DNA of 55,667 bases from Flavobacterium sp. (GCA_030151565.1 JASLDM010000051.1:1-55667); one strand, 5' to 3'. Positions 1-8,839 are shown, counted from the stretch's first letter. The notes: generated by a model from the sequence alone, not told the origin. A program made the numbers and translations.

Positions 1-1
1 C

Positions 2-1297
2 GAAGTAGTTGCTACAGGATCCCCAATCCAAGTGCCAATTGGAAAAGAAGTGTTTGGTCGTTTGTTTAATGTTATTGGAGACGCTATTGATGGTCTTGGA
101 AACCTTCCAAAAGATGGTGCCAATGGACTACCTATTCACCGTAAAGCTCCTTTATTTGAAGACCTATCAACTTCATCAGAAGTTTTGTTTACAGGGATCA
201 AAGTAATTGACCTTATTGAACCTTATGCAAAAGGGGGGAAAATTGGTCTTTTTGGAGGTGCTGGAGTAGGAAAAACAGTATTAATTCAAGAATTGATCAA
301 CAATATCGCTAAAGGTCACGGTGGACTTTCTGTATTTGCAGGAGTTGGTGAGCGTACACGTGAAGGAAATGACTTACTACGTGAGATGTTGGAATCAGGG
401 ATTATTAAATATGGTGACGAATTCATGCACTCTATGGAAAATGGAGGATGGGATTTATCTAAAGTAGATAAGCCAGGTATGATGGACTCAAAAGCGACAT
501 TCGTTTTCGGACAAATGAACGAACCTCCAGGAGCTCGTGCTCGTGTAGCTTTATCCGGACTTTCTATTGCTGAATACTTCCGTGATGGAGCAGGTGATGA
601 CCAAGGAAAAGACGTACTTTTCTTCGTAGACAACATCTTCCGTTTTACACAAGCAGGTTCAGAAGTTTCAGCTTTATTAGGCCGTATGCCTTCTGCAGTA
701 GGGTACCAACCTACACTAGCAACAGAAATGGGAGCTATGCAAGAGCGTATTACTTCAACTAAAAAAGGATCTATTACTTCAGTACAGGCGGTTTACGTTC
801 CTGCGGATGACTTAACGGATCCAGCACCAGCAACAACGTTTGCTCACTTAGATGCAACAACTGTATTGTCTCGTAAGATTGCGGAATTAGGTATTTACCC
901 AGCAGTAGATCCATTAGACTCTACTTCTAGAATTTTAACTCCAGAAATCTTAGGAAAAGAACACTATGCTTGTGCTCAAAGAGTAAAAGAAATTCTTCAA
1001 AAATATAAAGAACTACAAGACATTATCGCGATCTTAGGTATGGAAGAACTTTCTGAAGAAGACAAGTTATCAGTATCAAGAGCACGTCGTGTACAACGTT
1101 TCTTATCTCAACCATTCCACGTTGCTGAACAGTTTACAGGAATCCCAGGAGTATTGGTAGATATTAAAGAAACAATCAAAGGATTTAACATGATTATGGA
1201 TGGTGAATTAGATCACTTACCAGAGGCTGCTTTCAACTTAAAAGGTTCTATCGAAGAAGCGATTGAAGCTGGAGAGAAAATGCTTGCTGAAGTTTAA
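2..1297 (+). CDS. atpD: ATP synthase F1 subunit beta (5' end outside window)
   Basis: This is the catalytic beta subunit of the F1F0 ATP synthase, at the cytoplasmic face of the inner membrane. The reading frame is open from base 2, so the usual N-terminal region of about 80 residues lies outside the window; the GTG at base 32 is internal and not the start. The Walker A motif GGAGVGKT (about 244-280) and the downstream GERTREGND and catalytic-domain sequences up to the usual C-terminus are intact. The stop is 18 bp before atpC, in the usual atpD-atpC order. The identification is secure; only the start is missing. Confidence 0.98.
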   Translation, partial: EVVATGSPIQVPIGKEVFGRLFNVIGDAIDGLGNLPKDGANGLPIHRKAPLFEDLSTSSEVLFTGIKVIDLIEPYAKGGKIGLFGGAGVGKTVLIQELINNIAKGHGGLSVFAGVGERTREGNDLLREMLESGIIKYGDEFMHSMENGGWDLSKVDKPGMMDSKATFVFGQMNEPPGARARVALSGLSIAEYFRDGAGDDQGKDVLFFVDNIFRFTQAGSEVSALLGRMPSAVGYQPTLATEMGAMQERITSTKKGSITSVQAVYVPADDLTDPAPATTFAHLDATTVLSRKIAELGIYPAVDPLDSTSRILTPEILGKEHYACAQRVKEILQKYKELQDIIAILGMEELSEEDKLSVSRARRVQRFLSQPFHVAEQFTGIPGVLVDIKETIKGFNMIMDGELDHLPEAAFNLKGSIEEAIEAGEKMLAEV

Positions 1298-1315
1298 TCC
1301 ATTAAATTCATCCTT

Positions 1316-1597
1316 ATGAAATTAGAAATTGTATCACCAGAAGCAAAATTATTTACAGGAGAAGTTACTTCAGTTTCTGTACCTGGAATTGATGGTGAGT
1401 TTCAAATGCTAAATAATCACGCCGCTATCGTTTCTATTTTAGCAAAAGGTAGCATTAAGATTGTTGGCACAAATATTCAAATTGAAAAAGCTTTTGCTAG
1501 TAAATTTGAAAAGATAAATGATACAACTTATCATTTACCGATTAATTCGGGTACGCTTGAATTAAACGACAACAAAATTATAATTCTAGTGAATTAA
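1316..1597 (+). CDS. atpC: ATP synthase F1 subunit epsilon
   Basis: The 93-residue product is the short form of the epsilon subunit, which links the rotor to F1. It starts MKLEIVSPEAKLF and contains the typical VSVPGIDGEFQMLNNHA segment of the N-terminal beta-sandwich. The C-terminal two-helix inhibitory domain of longer proteobacterial epsilon subunits (about 135 residues) is absent, as is common in Bacteroidota. It follows atpD by 18 bp and is the last gene of the operon, followed by a strong hairpin terminator. Confidence 0.96.
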   Translation: MKLEIVSPEAKLFTGEVTSVSVPGIDGEFQMLNNHAAIVSILAKGSIKIVGTNIQIEKAFASKFEKINDTTYHLPINSGTLELNDNKIIILVN

Positions 1598-1618
1598 TTC
1601 ACTAAATATAAAACCAAT

Positions 1619-1655
1619 AAAAAAGGCTATTTCAATATGAAATAGCCTTTTTTTA
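1619..1655. terminator. Bidirectional terminator between atpC and rpiB
   Basis: The stem AAGGCTATTTCA pairs with TGAAATAGCCTT across a very short loop, with an A-run before and a T-run after. It can stop transcription from both sides and lies between convergent genes. Confidence 0.9.
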
Positions 1656-1695
1656 TTAGTTCAAAACAAATCTCAACAGATAAAAATATCTTTAT

Positions 1696-2127
1696 TTAAG
1701 AACAAGAAATCTTATCTACTCGAACTCCATGACGACCACCCTCAAATTGAGTATCTAAAAACATCGCTACAATAGCTACCGCTTGTTCAATAGATGTAAA
1801 ACGAGCAGGAATACTCAATACATTAGCATCATTGTGCAAACGCGCTAATTCAGCAATCTCTTTTGTCCAACAAAGCGCACAACGTACGTCTTGATACTTA
1901 TTAGCAGTCATTGCAATACCATTTCCACTTCCACAAATTACAATTCCAAAATCAGCTGCATTATTTACAACATCTTGTGCTACGCGATGCCCAAAATCTG
2001 GATAATCTACAGAATCAAAAGAATCTGTTCCATAATTAGTCACCTCGATTCCACGAGATTCTAAGTAACCAACAATCGCTTTTTTGTACGCTGGACCTGC
2101 GTGGTCGTTTCCAATAGAAATTTTCAT
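1696..2127 (-). CDS. rpiB: Ribose-5-phosphate isomerase B
   Basis: The 143-residue RpiB/LacA-family enzyme interconverts ribose 5-phosphate and ribulose 5-phosphate in the cytoplasm. It opens MKISIGNDHAG, with His9 in the DHAG phosphate-binding motif, and carries the VICGSGNGIAM loop with Cys65, the family's catalytic cysteine. The length matches the family norm of about 145-150. It is separated by about 55 bp from the upstream acyl-CoA synthetase on the same strand, so the two could be co-transcribed although they share no pathway. The catalytic assignment follows from the family. Confidence 0.96.
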   Translation of the reverse strand: MKISIGNDHAGPAYKKAIVGYLESRGIEVTNYGTDSFDSVDYPDFGHRVAQDVVNNAADFGIVICGSGNGIAMTANKYQDVRCALCWTKEIAELARLHNDANVLSIPARFTSIEQAVAIVAMFLDTQFEGGRHGVRVDKISCS

Positions 2128-2182
2128 AAATTATTGTGTTGTTTATTTTTAGCAAAGTTAAAACAAAGCGACTATAAAAACA

Positions 2183-3796
2183 TTACAAATCCAATTCTTC
2201 TATTGCAATTTGTCTCATTTCTACTTTACGCACTTTTCCCGAAATTGTCATAGGAAACTCTGTGACAAACTTCCAATATTTCGGAATACGATAATGAGCA
2301 ATACGCTGATCGCAAAACGCCTTCAACTCTTCACCTGTTGCTTCAAAACCAGGCCTCATAATCACCCAAGCCATAACCTCTTCCCCATAACGCTCACTAG
2401 GAACCCCGATCACTTGAACATCCATAATATTTGGATGCGTATAGAGAAAATCCTCAATCCATTTCGGAGAAATATTTTCGCCACCACGAATAATCAAATC
2501 TTTAATACGACCAGTAATTGAAATATACCCATCTTCATCCATAGTAGCCAAATCTCCTGAATGCATCCATCTATTTTCATCTAATACTTCTGATGTTAGC
2601 GTACGATTATTCCAATACTTAAGCATTACAGAATACCCACGTGTACACAATTCACCAGCCTCACCACGAGGTAAAATCTGACCTGTCTCTGGATCGACAA
2701 TCTTAATTTCTAAATGATCTTGAACAGTACCCACGGTAGTGGTCTGCTTCACTAAATCAATACCAATGTGAGTTTGTGTCGATACAGGAGAAGTTTCCGT
2801 CATACCATAGCAAATACTAACCTCTTTCATATTCATTTCGGATTGAACCTTTTTCATAACCGTTTCTGGACATAAAGATCCCGCCATAACACCAGTTCGT
2901 AAAGAAGACAAATCAAATTCTTTAAAATTTGGTAACTGTAATTCTGATATAAACATAGTAGGAACTCCGTAAAGTGAAGTACAGCGCTCGACCTCAACAG
3001 CGCGTAATGTTTTCTCGGGATCAAATGAATCGTTAGGAATTACAATACACGCACCATGCGACGTACAACATAGATTACCGATTACCATACCAAAACAATG
3101 GTAAAAAGGCACGGGAATACAGACCCTGTCACGCTCCGAATACTTTAATCGTAACCCAATAAAATATCCATTATTTAGGATATTATGGTGCGTAAGCGTT
3201 ACACCTTTAGGAAACCCAGTAGTACCTGAAGTATATTGAATATTAACAGCTTCACTAAATTGAACAGAATCCTCAATATCAGCCAATGTTTGATCGTTTA
3301 CTGCTACTCCGTCCGCGACAAAAGAATTCCAATCGTCACCTAGATAAACTACTTTCTGCAAAGATGGACAATCTTCAAACACCAGACTTATGATTTTTTT
3401 GTAATCACTCTTTTTAAAACTAAGCGCAGAAACAATCAACGATATTTCAGATTGATTAATTGCAAACTCCACCTCATGTGCGCGATAAGCAGGATTTAGA
3501 TTAACTAATATAACACCTATACGAGCCGTAGCGTATTGCAACAAAACCCACTCATAACAATTTGGCGCCCATATTCCTACACGATCCCCTTTCTGTACAT
3601 CATTCGCTAATAAACTTTTGGCAACTTGAGTTGTTTGATCATAAAATTCTTGAAAAGTAGCTCTATAATTTTGATGCACACTCACCAAAGCTTCCCGGTT
3701 GGGATAAGCAGAGGTAATACGCCTTAAATTTTGACCAATGGTCTCGCCTAACAATGGAACCGAAGATGCTCCATGTACGTAAGAAATTGCTTTCAT
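2183..3796 (-). CDS. AMP-binding fatty-acyl-CoA synthetase
   Basis: This 537-residue ANL-superfamily adenylating enzyme probably activates fatty acids to acyl-CoA with ATP. The P-loop-like motif YTSGTTGFPKG (about residues 188-198) is clear, as are CYGMTETSP, the hinge HSGDLATMDEDGY, and the C-terminal catalytic lysine region TISGKVRKVEMR. The frame extends 20 codons upstream to base 3856, but the ATG at 3796 (MKAISYVHGASS) fits family starts better and the extra residues look like translated leader. The substrate chain length cannot be read from sequence; an acetoacetyl- or medium-chain acyl-CoA synthetase is also possible. Confidence 0.88.
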   Translation of the reverse strand: MKAISYVHGASSVPLLGETIGQNLRRITSAYPNREALVSVHQNYRATFQEFYDQTTQVAKSLLANDVQKGDRVGIWAPNCYEWVLLQYATARIGVILVNLNPAYRAHEVEFAINQSEISLIVSALSFKKSDYKKIISLVFEDCPSLQKVVYLGDDWNSFVADGVAVNDQTLADIEDSVQFSEAVNIQYTSGTTGFPKGVTLTHHNILNNGYFIGLRLKYSERDRVCIPVPFYHCFGMVIGNLCCTSHGACIVIPNDSFDPEKTLRAVEVERCTSLYGVPTMFISELQLPNFKEFDLSSLRTGVMAGSLCPETVMKKVQSEMNMKEVSICYGMTETSPVSTQTHIGIDLVKQTTTVGTVQDHLEIKIVDPETGQILPRGEAGELCTRGYSVMLKYWNNRTLTSEVLDENRWMHSGDLATMDEDGYISITGRIKDLIIRGGENISPKWIEDFLYTHPNIMDVQVIGVPSERYGEEVMAWVIMRPGFEATGEELKAFCDQRIAHYRIPKYWKFVTEFPMTISGKVRKVEMRQIAIEELDL

Positions 3797-3856
3797 AATT
3801 CTAATATAGTTTTGTTTGGTTAAAGCAAAATACAAAAAAACCTTAGTATAAATCAC

Positions 3857-4213
3857 TAAAATTCAAAATTTTAAAAACAACGCTTACAAGCAGATCTGCC
3901 TTATTAAGGAAAAAACAGCTTCAATGGAAGCCATTTTAATATTTTATGTATCTTTGGCAACAAATTTGCTAGCTACTTGCTAGCATATCTGAGAAACCAA
4001 ACAACACTTTCCATGCAACAAAGGTTTCCAAACTAACTATCTGAACATCCGTCTTTTCAGGTTAGTAAAATCATTATATTTTAACAGATTGCTAAATTCG
4101 ATTTAAAAAACAGGTAGATGTTCTTAAAACCAAAGACATTTTCGTACTTTTAAAACACCTAGCAACACATAGTCCTAAATATAGGGTCTAGTCGTTCAAA
4201 AAAATAAAATAAC
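3857..4213 (+). promoter_or_regulatory. rnr upstream region: promoter and long structured leader
   Basis: This 357-bp stretch holds no gene. A perfect flavobacterial -7 box, TAtcTTTG, lies at 3949-3956, which would give rnr an untranslated leader of about 250 nt. The leader contains a paired repeat of TTGCTAGC (about 3967-3985) and an interrupted inverted repeat, CTAAC..CTGA with TCAG-GTTAG (about 4035-4067). A weaker TAcTTTTA box near 4147 could be a second, closer promoter. No convincing -33 TTG is seen for either box. A separate small RNA from the first promoter is possible, but no U-rich terminator follows the hairpin. Confidence 0.5.
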
Positions 4214-6391
4214 ATGCGAAAAAGAATACAAAAAAATAAAAAATCATTGAAAGATTTTTCAGGAAAAATCTTGAAGATACTTTCAAAAAACCCGAATAAG
4301 ACTTTCAATTACAAGCAAATTGCTGCGCAACTAGAAGTTACAGATACACAAGGAAGAAATGATATTATAAAAGAATTAAAATTCCTTACCTCAAAAGAAA
4401 AAATATCTGAAATAGAACAAGGGAAATATCAAGTAGTACCATCTGCAGACTATTTTGAAGGCACGATAGATATGACAAGTCGAAAAACTGCATATTTTGT
4501 TTGTCCAGAATTAGAAGAAGACGTTTTTATACCTACCAACAATCTAAACAAAGCCTTAGATGGCGACGTGGTTAAGGTATACATTTACAACCGCCGTAAA
4601 GGGAAAAAACCAGAAGGAGAGGTTGTAGAAATTATCGAACGCAACCGTACCGAATTTGTAGGTGTCATTGAAATTCAAAAGAATTTTGCCTTTGTATCAA
4701 CAGCAAATGCCAAAATGTACACAGATATCTTTGTTCCTAAAGGAAAAATCGGAGAAGCTGTCGACGGCGATGTAGTTCTTGTAAACATTGAAGATTGGCC
4801 AGCTAAAGCAGACAGCCCATTTGGTCGAGTTTTAAAAGTACTTGGAAAAAAAGGAGAACACAGCACAGAAATGCATGCAATTTTGGCTGAATATGGTTTG
4901 CCTACAGATTTCCCTATTGAAGTAGAAGCCTACGCACAAAAACTAAATACTGCTATTCAAGAAGAAGAAGTTGCTAAGCGAAGAGACATGCGTGAAGTAC
5001 TAACTTTCACCATTGATCCTAAAGACGCAAAAGACTTTGATGACGCTTTGTCTTTTCAACAATTAGAAAATGGTAATTACGAAGTAGGAATTCACATTGC
5101 AGACGTATCTCACTATGTACAAGAGGGCACACCTTTAGACGCTGAAGCATATCAACGCGCGACATCGGTGTATCTAGTTGACCGTGTAGTTCCAATGCTT
5201 CCTGAGGTTTTATCAAACTTTGCTTGTTCATTACGTCCAAATGAAGATAAATATACGTTTTCGGCTGTCTTTGAAATAGACAACAAAGCAGAAATAAGAA
5301 ATAGTTGGTTTGGAAGAACAGTCACACACTCTAATCAGCGTATGGCGTATGAAGAAGCACAACACATCATTGAAACAAAAGAACGCTTAATCCCAGAAGA
5401 AATCTCTATTACTGGTGCTGCTCAAGAAGTTTCTGAGGAGGTGGCCGCTGCTGTATTAAAAATGGATGAGATTGCAAAAATACTCCGTCAAAAACGAATG
5501 AACAATGGAGCCATTTCATTTGATAAAGTAGAGGTAAAATTCCATTTGGATGAGAATGACGAACCAACAGGCGTATATTTCAAACAGTCAAAAGATGCCA
5601 ATCACTTGATTGAAGAATTTATGCTACTTGCAAACCGTAAGGTATCTGAATTTATAGGCAAACAAAAGAAAACATTTGTATATCGTATTCACGACGAACC
5701 AGATCAAGACAAGCTTTTCAACCTACAAGGAATCATTGCTAAGTTTGGACATTCCATTAACTTCAAATCAAAAGCAGGCATATCAAATTCATTAAATCAA
5801 CTTTTGAAAGATGTACAAGGAAAAAAGGAACAAAATTTAGTAGATACCTTGACTATTCGAAGTATGAGTAAAGCAAATTATTCAACTGAAAACATTGGTC
5901 ACTATGGTTTAGCCTTTGACTATTACTCTCATTTCACCTCTCCGATTCGCCGATATCCAGATATAATGGCACACCGTTTGTTACAACATTACTTTGACAA
6001 AGGAGCTTCTGTAAACGCAGATGAAATGGAAGAAAAATGTGTGCATTGCTCACAAATGGAAAACCTTGCCGCACAAGCAGAACGCGACAGTATCAAATAC
6101 ATGCAAGTGAAATTTATGCAAGAGCGCAAAGGACAAGAATTCCTAGGCGTAATTTCTGGCGTAACTGAGTGGGGAATTTACGTTGAAATTGTTGACAACA
6201 AGTGTGAAGGAATGGTTCGCATACGCGAAATAAAAGATGACTACTACACTTTTGACGACAAACAATACGCTTTAATTGGCGAAGTTTCTAAAAACATCAT
6301 TCAATTAGGCGATGAAGTTATTGTAACCGTTAAAAATGCAGACTTAGTCAAAAAACAATTAGATTTTAATTACATCCGAAAAAACGAATAG
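4214..6391 (+). CDS. rnr: Ribonuclease R
   Basis: This is a 3'-to-5' processive exoribonuclease that degrades structured RNA in the cytoplasm. The 725 residues show the full RNase II/R layout: a basic N-terminal helical segment, cold-shock OB domains (about 75-230), the RNB catalytic domain with Asp268, Asp274, Asp276 and Asp277 in TIDPKDAKDFDDA, and a C-terminal S1 domain (about 635-720). The HFTSPIRRYPD motif near 580 is intact. The unusual feature is the roughly 250-nt leader; E. coli rnr is cold-shock induced, and a leader-based control here is only an inference. The next gene starts 2 bp after the stop. Confidence 0.97.
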   Translation: MRKRIQKNKKSLKDFSGKILKILSKNPNKTFNYKQIAAQLEVTDTQGRNDIIKELKFLTSKEKISEIEQGKYQVVPSADYFEGTIDMTSRKTAYFVCPELEEDVFIPTNNLNKALDGDVVKVYIYNRRKGKKPEGEVVEIIERNRTEFVGVIEIQKNFAFVSTANAKMYTDIFVPKGKIGEAVDGDVVLVNIEDWPAKADSPFGRVLKVLGKKGEHSTEMHAILAEYGLPTDFPIEVEAYAQKLNTAIQEEEVAKRRDMREVLTFTIDPKDAKDFDDALSFQQLENGNYEVGIHIADVSHYVQEGTPLDAEAYQRATSVYLVDRVVPMLPEVLSNFACSLRPNEDKYTFSAVFEIDNKAEIRNSWFGRTVTHSNQRMAYEEAQHIIETKERLIPEEISITGAAQEVSEEVAAAVLKMDEIAKILRQKRMNNGAISFDKVEVKFHLDENDEPTGVYFKQSKDANHLIEEFMLLANRKVSEFIGKQKKTFVYRIHDEPDQDKLFNLQGIIAKFGHSINFKSKAGISNSLNQLLKDVQGKKEQNLVDTLTIRSMSKANYSTENIGHYGLAFDYYSHFTSPIRRYPDIMAHRLLQHYFDKGASVNADEMEEKCVHCSQMENLAAQAERDSIKYMQVKFMQERKGQEFLGVISGVTEWGIYVEIVDNKCEGMVRIREIKDDYYTFDDKQYALIGEVSKNIIQLGDEVIVTVKNADLVKKQLDFNYIRKNE

Positions 6392-6393
6392 AT

Positions 6394-7062
6394 ATGAAAA
6401 AATTAGCCTTGATTTTAGGATTATTAGTTACACAATGGGGATTTTCTCAAACCACAAAAGAAGTAGGTGCTTTTACTTCGGTAACGGTTTTTGATAAAAT
6501 TTCCGCCACCCTAGTACCTGCAAAAGAATATAAAGTAGAACTATCTGGTGATGGACACAAAAATGTGAGTTTAATCAACAAGAACGGAAGCTTAAAAATA
6601 AAAATGGACTTTAAAAACACTTTACAAGGTGATGATGTTAAAGCTACCATTTACTATAAAAACCTAGATGAAATAATCGTAGACGAAGGAGCATCTATAA
6701 AATCAGACACGACTATTAAAGATGTTGCTTTAAATGTTAATGTAAAAAAAGGAGGAAAACTAGATTTAAAAGTTGATGTAGAGCGCTTAAACGTTAAAGG
6801 AAGCACTGGAGGTATAAGTACTATCAAAGGTAAAGCAAACGTTCAGGATATCATTTCTAATTCTGGCGCGATGATTAACCACAAAGATTTAGAAACCAAA
6901 CAAACAGATGTAACCGTAAACGCAGGTGGAGAAGCACAAGTGAAAGCCTCAGACGTTGTAGATGCAAAAACCAGAGCAGGCGGAAGCATACTAATCTATG
7001 GAAACCCGAAAACCGTTACAGAAAAAATGATTGCCGGAGGTACAATTAAAAAAGTAAAATAA
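6394..7062 (+). CDS. Secreted GIN-domain (DUF2807) protein
   Basis: The 222-residue product begins with a clear signal peptide (MKKLALILGLLVTQWGFSQ) and is otherwise one DUF2807 domain, the 'putative auto-transporter adhesin head, GIN domain' typical of Bacteroidota. Repetitive beta-strand patterns such as LNVKGSTGGISTIKGKANVQ suggest a beta-solenoid. The family has no established biochemical role; an envelope or surface location is inferred from the signal peptide. The start is 2 bp after the rnr stop, so it is probably translationally coupled to rnr. Confidence 0.85.
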   Translation: MKKLALILGLLVTQWGFSQTTKEVGAFTSVTVFDKISATLVPAKEYKVELSGDGHKNVSLINKNGSLKIKMDFKNTLQGDDVKATIYYKNLDEIIVDEGASIKSDTTIKDVALNVNVKKGGKLDLKVDVERLNVKGSTGGISTIKGKANVQDIISNSGAMINHKDLETKQTDVTVNAGGEAQVKASDVVDAKTRAGGSILIYGNPKTVTEKMIAGGTIKKVK

Positions 7063-7114
7063 GAAAACCTCCGATTTTTGAGGGAATAATCGTTAACTTG
7101 CAAAAGTTTTTAGC

Positions 7115-7146
7115 AAATGCCAATTTCTACAATTGGCATTTTTTTA
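7115..7146 (+). terminator. Terminator after the rnr operon
   Basis: The stem AAATGCCAATT pairs with AATTGGCATTT around a 5-nt loop and is followed by a T-run. It ends only about 10 bp before the next start codon, so the following gene needs read-through or a promoter inside this region. Confidence 0.85.
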
Positions 7147-7156
7147 ATTTACAGCC

Positions 7157-7843
7157 ATGATAGACGATTTAATTACTGGGATCTCCCTAGGCTTTTTCTT
7201 AAGCTTTATGATAGGTCCTGTTTTTTTTATTCTTATTGAAACCAGTATCACAAAAGGTATTCGTGCAGCCGTTTCCTTTGATCTTGGCGTGGTTTTAGCT
7301 GATGCTGTTTTTTTTGCAATCGCTTTTTTTAGCAGCTTTAGACTAATCAACAAAATTAAAGACGAACCTGCACTTTTTATCTTTGGTGGTATCATTATGA
7401 TTACCTACGGTATTATATCTTTTATAAAACTCAAAAAAGTTGAAGTTCACACACTGCAACTTGCTGCGCCAAATTTAAAACGAGAGTACTTAAACCTCTT
7501 TGCCAAGGGATTCTTATTAAACTTCATCAACGTAGGCGTACTTGGTTTTTGGCTAGCCATAATCATCACCTTAGGACCTAAAATGGATATGGATCCCAAA
7601 CGAATGTTTCTATTTTTCGGATTTGCCATAACCGCTTATTTTATTACCGATATTTTTAAAATCTTACTTGCAAAACAACTTCGCAAAAAACTAACGTCGG
7701 AAAACATCCTTAAAGTAAAGAAAATAAGCAGTATTCTACTTATTATTTTTGGCCTTGTCATTATGTCCAGAGGATTATTCCCTCAAAAGGAACAAAACCT
7801 TCAAAACAATTTTCTGTTCAAACAAGAACAACCTCAAGATTAA
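7157..7843 (+). CDS. LysE-family translocator
   Basis: The 228-residue integral membrane protein has about six hydrophobic segments. It opens with the LysE/RhtB signature region SLGFFLSFMIGPVFFILIE (about residues 10-28). The family exports amino acids and related small molecules across the inner membrane; the substrate cannot be inferred. It sits just downstream of the rnr-operon terminator and upstream of a gene-poor region. The C-terminus is polar (KEQNLQNNFLFKQEQPQD). LysE-fold divalent-cation or cadmium exporters are a less likely alternative. Confidence 0.87.
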   Translation: MIDDLITGISLGFFLSFMIGPVFFILIETSITKGIRAAVSFDLGVVLADAVFFAIAFFSSFRLINKIKDEPALFIFGGIIMITYGIISFIKLKKVEVHTLQLAAPNLKREYLNLFAKGFLLNFINVGVLGFWLAIIITLGPKMDMDPKRMFLFFGFAITAYFITDIFKILLAKQLRKKLTSENILKVKKISSILLIIFGLVIMSRGLFPQKEQNLQNNFLFKQEQPQD

Positions 7844-8041
7844 TTAAAAAAAACTATCAAGTCCTAAATAGTGTGCAACATTTTCAGTTAAGGACTTAGA
7901 TACTTAAACCCCTACTCTTCTACTATACTAAAACCGGTCATAAAAATACTTTCAGACATTTAAAAATCTAGAAAGTCGATATTACGTGTTTTAAGATTGC
8001 TTTTACATAAAGCCTCATCTATACGCACTTTCTTTTAAAGC

Positions 8042-8146
8042 ATGCTTAAAACCACTTTAAAAAGCGGATTTACACTCATTAAAAGAAGCATCGACACTAT
8101 CCAAACACGCAATCGGGATCAAAAATTGAGTCCAGGTACCTTGTAG
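8042..8146 (+). CDS. Possible 34-residue ORF, function unknown
   Basis: An ATG-to-TAG frame of 34 codons begins MLKTTLKSGFTLIKRSID and ends DQKLSPGTL. It lies in the gene-poor region before tRNA-Asn. No domain, signal peptide or membrane segment is visible and no clear promoter precedes it. It may be chance or a pseudogene scrap. Confidence 0.15.
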   Translation: MLKTTLKSGFTLIKRSIDTIQTRNRDQKLSPGTL

Positions 8147-8370
8147 ACAATTGAAACGAATGACACTCCCCACAATTTCAATACTATTCTCAACAAATCA
8201 CAGAGTTTTACCTTAGGGAAATTAAAATAATCATTTCAAAACCTAAGACTTATATAACCAGCTATGAAAATTAATCGTAATTAAAACACATAAATTCTCT
8301 ACTCAAGTCCACTTCAGCCCTAAGCGCTCATTGACTTAAACGCATCTTGTACCACACAACCACCACATTC

Positions 8371-8446
8371 GTACCAGACACCTTCCGAAAAAAGCTAATT
8401 TCCGAGCGTCTGTGGTACTTCTACCGAACTTATTCCGAACAAGTAC
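8371..8446. repeat. Cluster of overlapping inverted repeats
   Basis: GTAC-CAGAC at 8371-8379 pairs with GTCTG (8408-8412) and GTAC (8415-8418) around a TG bulge. The same GTAC begins a second dyad, GTACTT (8415-8420) with AAGTAC (8441-8446). TTCCGAA-like heptamers recur inside both loops. This looks like folded RNA or a degenerate intergenic repeat; no known family is recognised. Confidence 0.5.
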
Positions 8447-8548
8447 TATCTAAAACCACTACACGACCTATCCACAAGTCGATTTGAATCAAAGTAAAGC
8501 TGTAAATAAATAAAACTAGGAAAAGAATTTAGTTTCTAGAAAAGAATT

Positions 8549-8662
8549 TCAAGGAGTCAAAGTAACATTTACCTTAAAATGGGTTCCTTCCATTTTAACC
8601 ACGTAATCAATAGTCGCTATTTTACATCGCTCCGATTTTAAGAATTGCCCCCTATAACTCAT
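8549..8662 (-). CDS. Possible 37-residue ORF, function unknown
   Basis: A complete ATG-to-TGA frame of 37 codons begins MSYRGQFLKSERCKIATIDY and ends KVNVTLTP. Its alternation of charged and beta-branched residues looks more protein-like than the surrounding sequence, and it could be the surviving C-terminal piece of a decayed gene. No family is recognised. It is on the same strand as tRNA-Asn, downstream of that gene's terminator. Confidence 0.25.
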   Translation of the reverse strand: MSYRGQFLKSERCKIATIDYVVKMEGTHFKVNVTLTP

Positions 8663-8710
8663 CTATAGAAATAGACACGATTTATTGCGTTCTGAAACTA
8701 GAATAAATAA

Positions 8711-8739
8711 AAAAAGCTAGACATAATGTCTAGCTTTTT
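8711..8739. terminator. Terminator downstream of tRNA-Asn
   Basis: This is a perfect palindrome, AAAAAGCTAGACA with TGTCTAGCTTTTT around a 3-nt loop, starting 2 bp beyond the tRNA 3' end on the minus strand. Confidence 0.9.
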
Positions 8740-8740
8740 G

Positions 8741-8814
8741 CTCCCCCTCTTGGGCTCGAACCAAGGACCCTCTGATTAACAGTCAGATGCTCTAACCAAC
8801 TGAGCTAAGGAGGA
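8741..8814 (-). tRNA. tRNA-Asn (anticodon GTT)
   Basis: The reverse strand folds as a complete 74-nt tRNA. The acceptor TCCTCCT pairs with AGGGGGA (one G-T pair), the D-arm contains AGCTCAGTTGGTTAGAGC, the anticodon loop is CTGTTAA with GTT, and the T-arm contains GGTTCGAGCC. The discriminator base is G. CCA is not encoded (the next bases are GCA), as expected where it is added after transcription. It has its own promoter (8840-8869) and terminator. Confidence 0.97.
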
Positions 8815-8839
8815 AGGTTTAATACCTTTCTTGCGGTTG

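Larger units (their letters stand above)
7844..8708. other. Gene-poor 865-bp region beside tRNA-Asn
   Basis: No frame here encodes a recognisable protein. The stretch contains two very small ORFs (8042-8146 plus, 8549-8662 minus) and a cluster of inverted repeats at 8371-8446. It begins immediately downstream of the tRNA-Asn 3' end and its terminator, a position that often accumulates integration relics. No integrase and no duplicated tRNA end is visible. A degraded mobile element or an unannotated structured RNA are the main options. Confidence 0.5.

Noticed and set aside
316..636. Antisense open frame of 106 codons in atpD
   Set aside because: It is a shadow of the highly conserved atpD coding sequence.
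8741..8814. Integration att site formed by a duplicated tRNA-Asn 3' end
   Set aside because: I found no second copy of the tRNA 3' sequence in the adjacent region and no integrase gene.
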